Positions 13,707-14,100 of a stretch of 14,100 bases of DNA are shown in pieces. Numbering within the stretch: position 1 is the stretch's first letter; each line of letters starts with the position of its first letter. Below the pieces are notes generated by a model. It was given only the letters and a program-made list of their open reading frames with translations, was not told the origin of the DNA and made no database searches. The position numbers and the translations under genes are program-made. The stretch is taken from NCBI GenBank assembly GCA_030616365.1, contig JAUWXM010000024.1, forward strand, positions 1 through 14,100, read 5' to 3'. The stretch is from a bacterium. Its GTDB lineage: Bacteria > UBP18 > UBA7526.

Positions 13707-14100
13707 AGTCAAGACCTCTCTGTGCTTTCTAACATAGAGGATGCCAGAAACAATAGTCATAATAACTGCCAGGCCTACTAAGGTATTGGGGGTATATCTT
13801 AATATCTGTAAGAAAAGAGGGGGAGCACTGATAGCGAAAGAGACAAAGGTCGACTTTATGGCGATGACTACTAAGGTGACACTTACTGCGATCATCTGGG
13901 TAGCGGTCTTATGCTTCCCCCACCTCCCAGCTGGGATGATTATCCCTTTAGAAGCGCCGATGAATCTCAAATGGGTGATCATAACCTCCCTGGCCAGGAT
14001 GATAATTACCATCCAGGCCCAGACTTCCCCTAGGGCAACGAAGCAGATGAGAGCTCCCAGAACGATTATCTTATCCGCTAAGGGGTCCATAAACTTCCCA
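13668..14100 (-). CDS. pgsA: CDP-diacylglycerol-glycerol-3-phosphate 3-phosphatidyltransferase (5' end cut by window edge)
   Basis: PgsA condenses CDP-diacylglycerol with glycerol-3-phosphate in the membrane to make phosphatidylglycerophosphate. The frame stays open to the right edge. The first visible residues, GKFMDPLADK, are the second half of the CDP-alcohol phosphatidyltransferase motif (G-x3-D-x3-D), so the true N-terminus with the D-G-x2-A-R half lies outside the window; the ATG at 14090 inside this motif is not the start. LAREVMITHLRFIGASKG and PAGRWGKHKTATQM are typical of PgsA rather than other CDP-alcohol enzymes. At least three hydrophobic segments are visible. The charged C-terminal tail is encoded by the TTCGCG array. 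It precedes pgpA, forming the two-step phosphatidylglycerol pair. Confidence 0.94.
   Translation of the reverse strand, partial: GKFMDPLADKIIVLGALICFVALGEVWAWMVIIILAREVMITHLRFIGASKGIIIPAGRWGKHKTATQMIAVSVTLVVIAIKSTFVSFAISAPPLFLQILRYTPNTLVGLAVIMTIVSGILYVRKHREVLTKRELKKNANYRE

Noticed and set aside
14088..14090. ATG at 14090 as the start of pgsA
   Set aside because: It lies inside the conserved GKFMDPLADK motif and the frame continues upstream past the window edge.

Overview
The window is a run of fourteen genes, all on the minus strand and packed almost without gaps; most junctions overlap by 1 to 8 bases or are separated by a few bases. Both end genes are cut by the window edges. No rRNA, tRNA, CRISPR array, insertion sequence or convincing promoter or terminator is visible, so the stretch reads like the inside of one or two long operons. 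GC looks moderate (low to mid forties percent by eye). The order pgsA-pgpA-cinA-thpR-recA, the frequent GTG/TTG starts, the lysine- and isoleucine-rich proteins and the glycosyltransferase style suggest an uncultured Gram-negative-type bacterium of an Omnitrophota/Aerophobota-like candidate phylum. That placement is inference from style, not proof.

Read in the direction of transcription (right to left), the window starts with a housekeeping block. It holds the 3' part of pgsA (phosphatidylglycerophosphate synthase), pgpA (its phosphatase), cinA (competence/damage-inducible family, NMN deamidase-type domain) and thpR (RNA 2',3'-cyclic phosphodiesterase). Two exported proteins follow, translationally coupled to thpR and to each other: a TPR protein with a gluzincin HExxH site (peptidase MA-like), and a protein with a CsgG/FlgO-like N-terminal domain and many TPRs. 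Then comes recA with a slightly unusual Walker A loop.

Downstream of recA, overlapping it by one base, is a surface-glycan block: a UDP-hexose/UDP-HexNAc 4-epimerase of the WbpP/GalE type, a GT4 glycosyltransferase, a GT39/ArnT-like membrane glycosyltransferase, a GT9 heptosyltransferase-like enzyme with cysteine clusters at both ends, a DPM1-like GT2 that probably makes polyprenyl-phosphate-sugar, a polysaccharide deacetylase, and a zinc-ribbon SAM methyltransferase cut by the left edge. The DPM1-like and GT39 enzymes form a plausible donor-maker and donor-user pair.

The most striking signal is not a gene. Each of the four spacers longer than about 30 bases (2358-2423, 11753-11832, 13081-13180, 13631-13667) is largely filled by a degenerate tandem array of 7-, 8- or about 10-base units. 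Each array runs into the stop codon, and sometimes the last codons, of the upstream gene. The two arrays flanking cinA share one architecture: five units, a short centre of 7-8 bases, then five units in inverted orientation, with the same CCAGTT/CAGTTTAC-like core but unit lengths of 8 and 7. They should fold into hairpins in the mRNA. This looks like a lineage-specific intergenic micro-repeat system comparable in style to the heptanucleotide STRRs of cyanobacteria, and it is the main candidate here for something undescribed.
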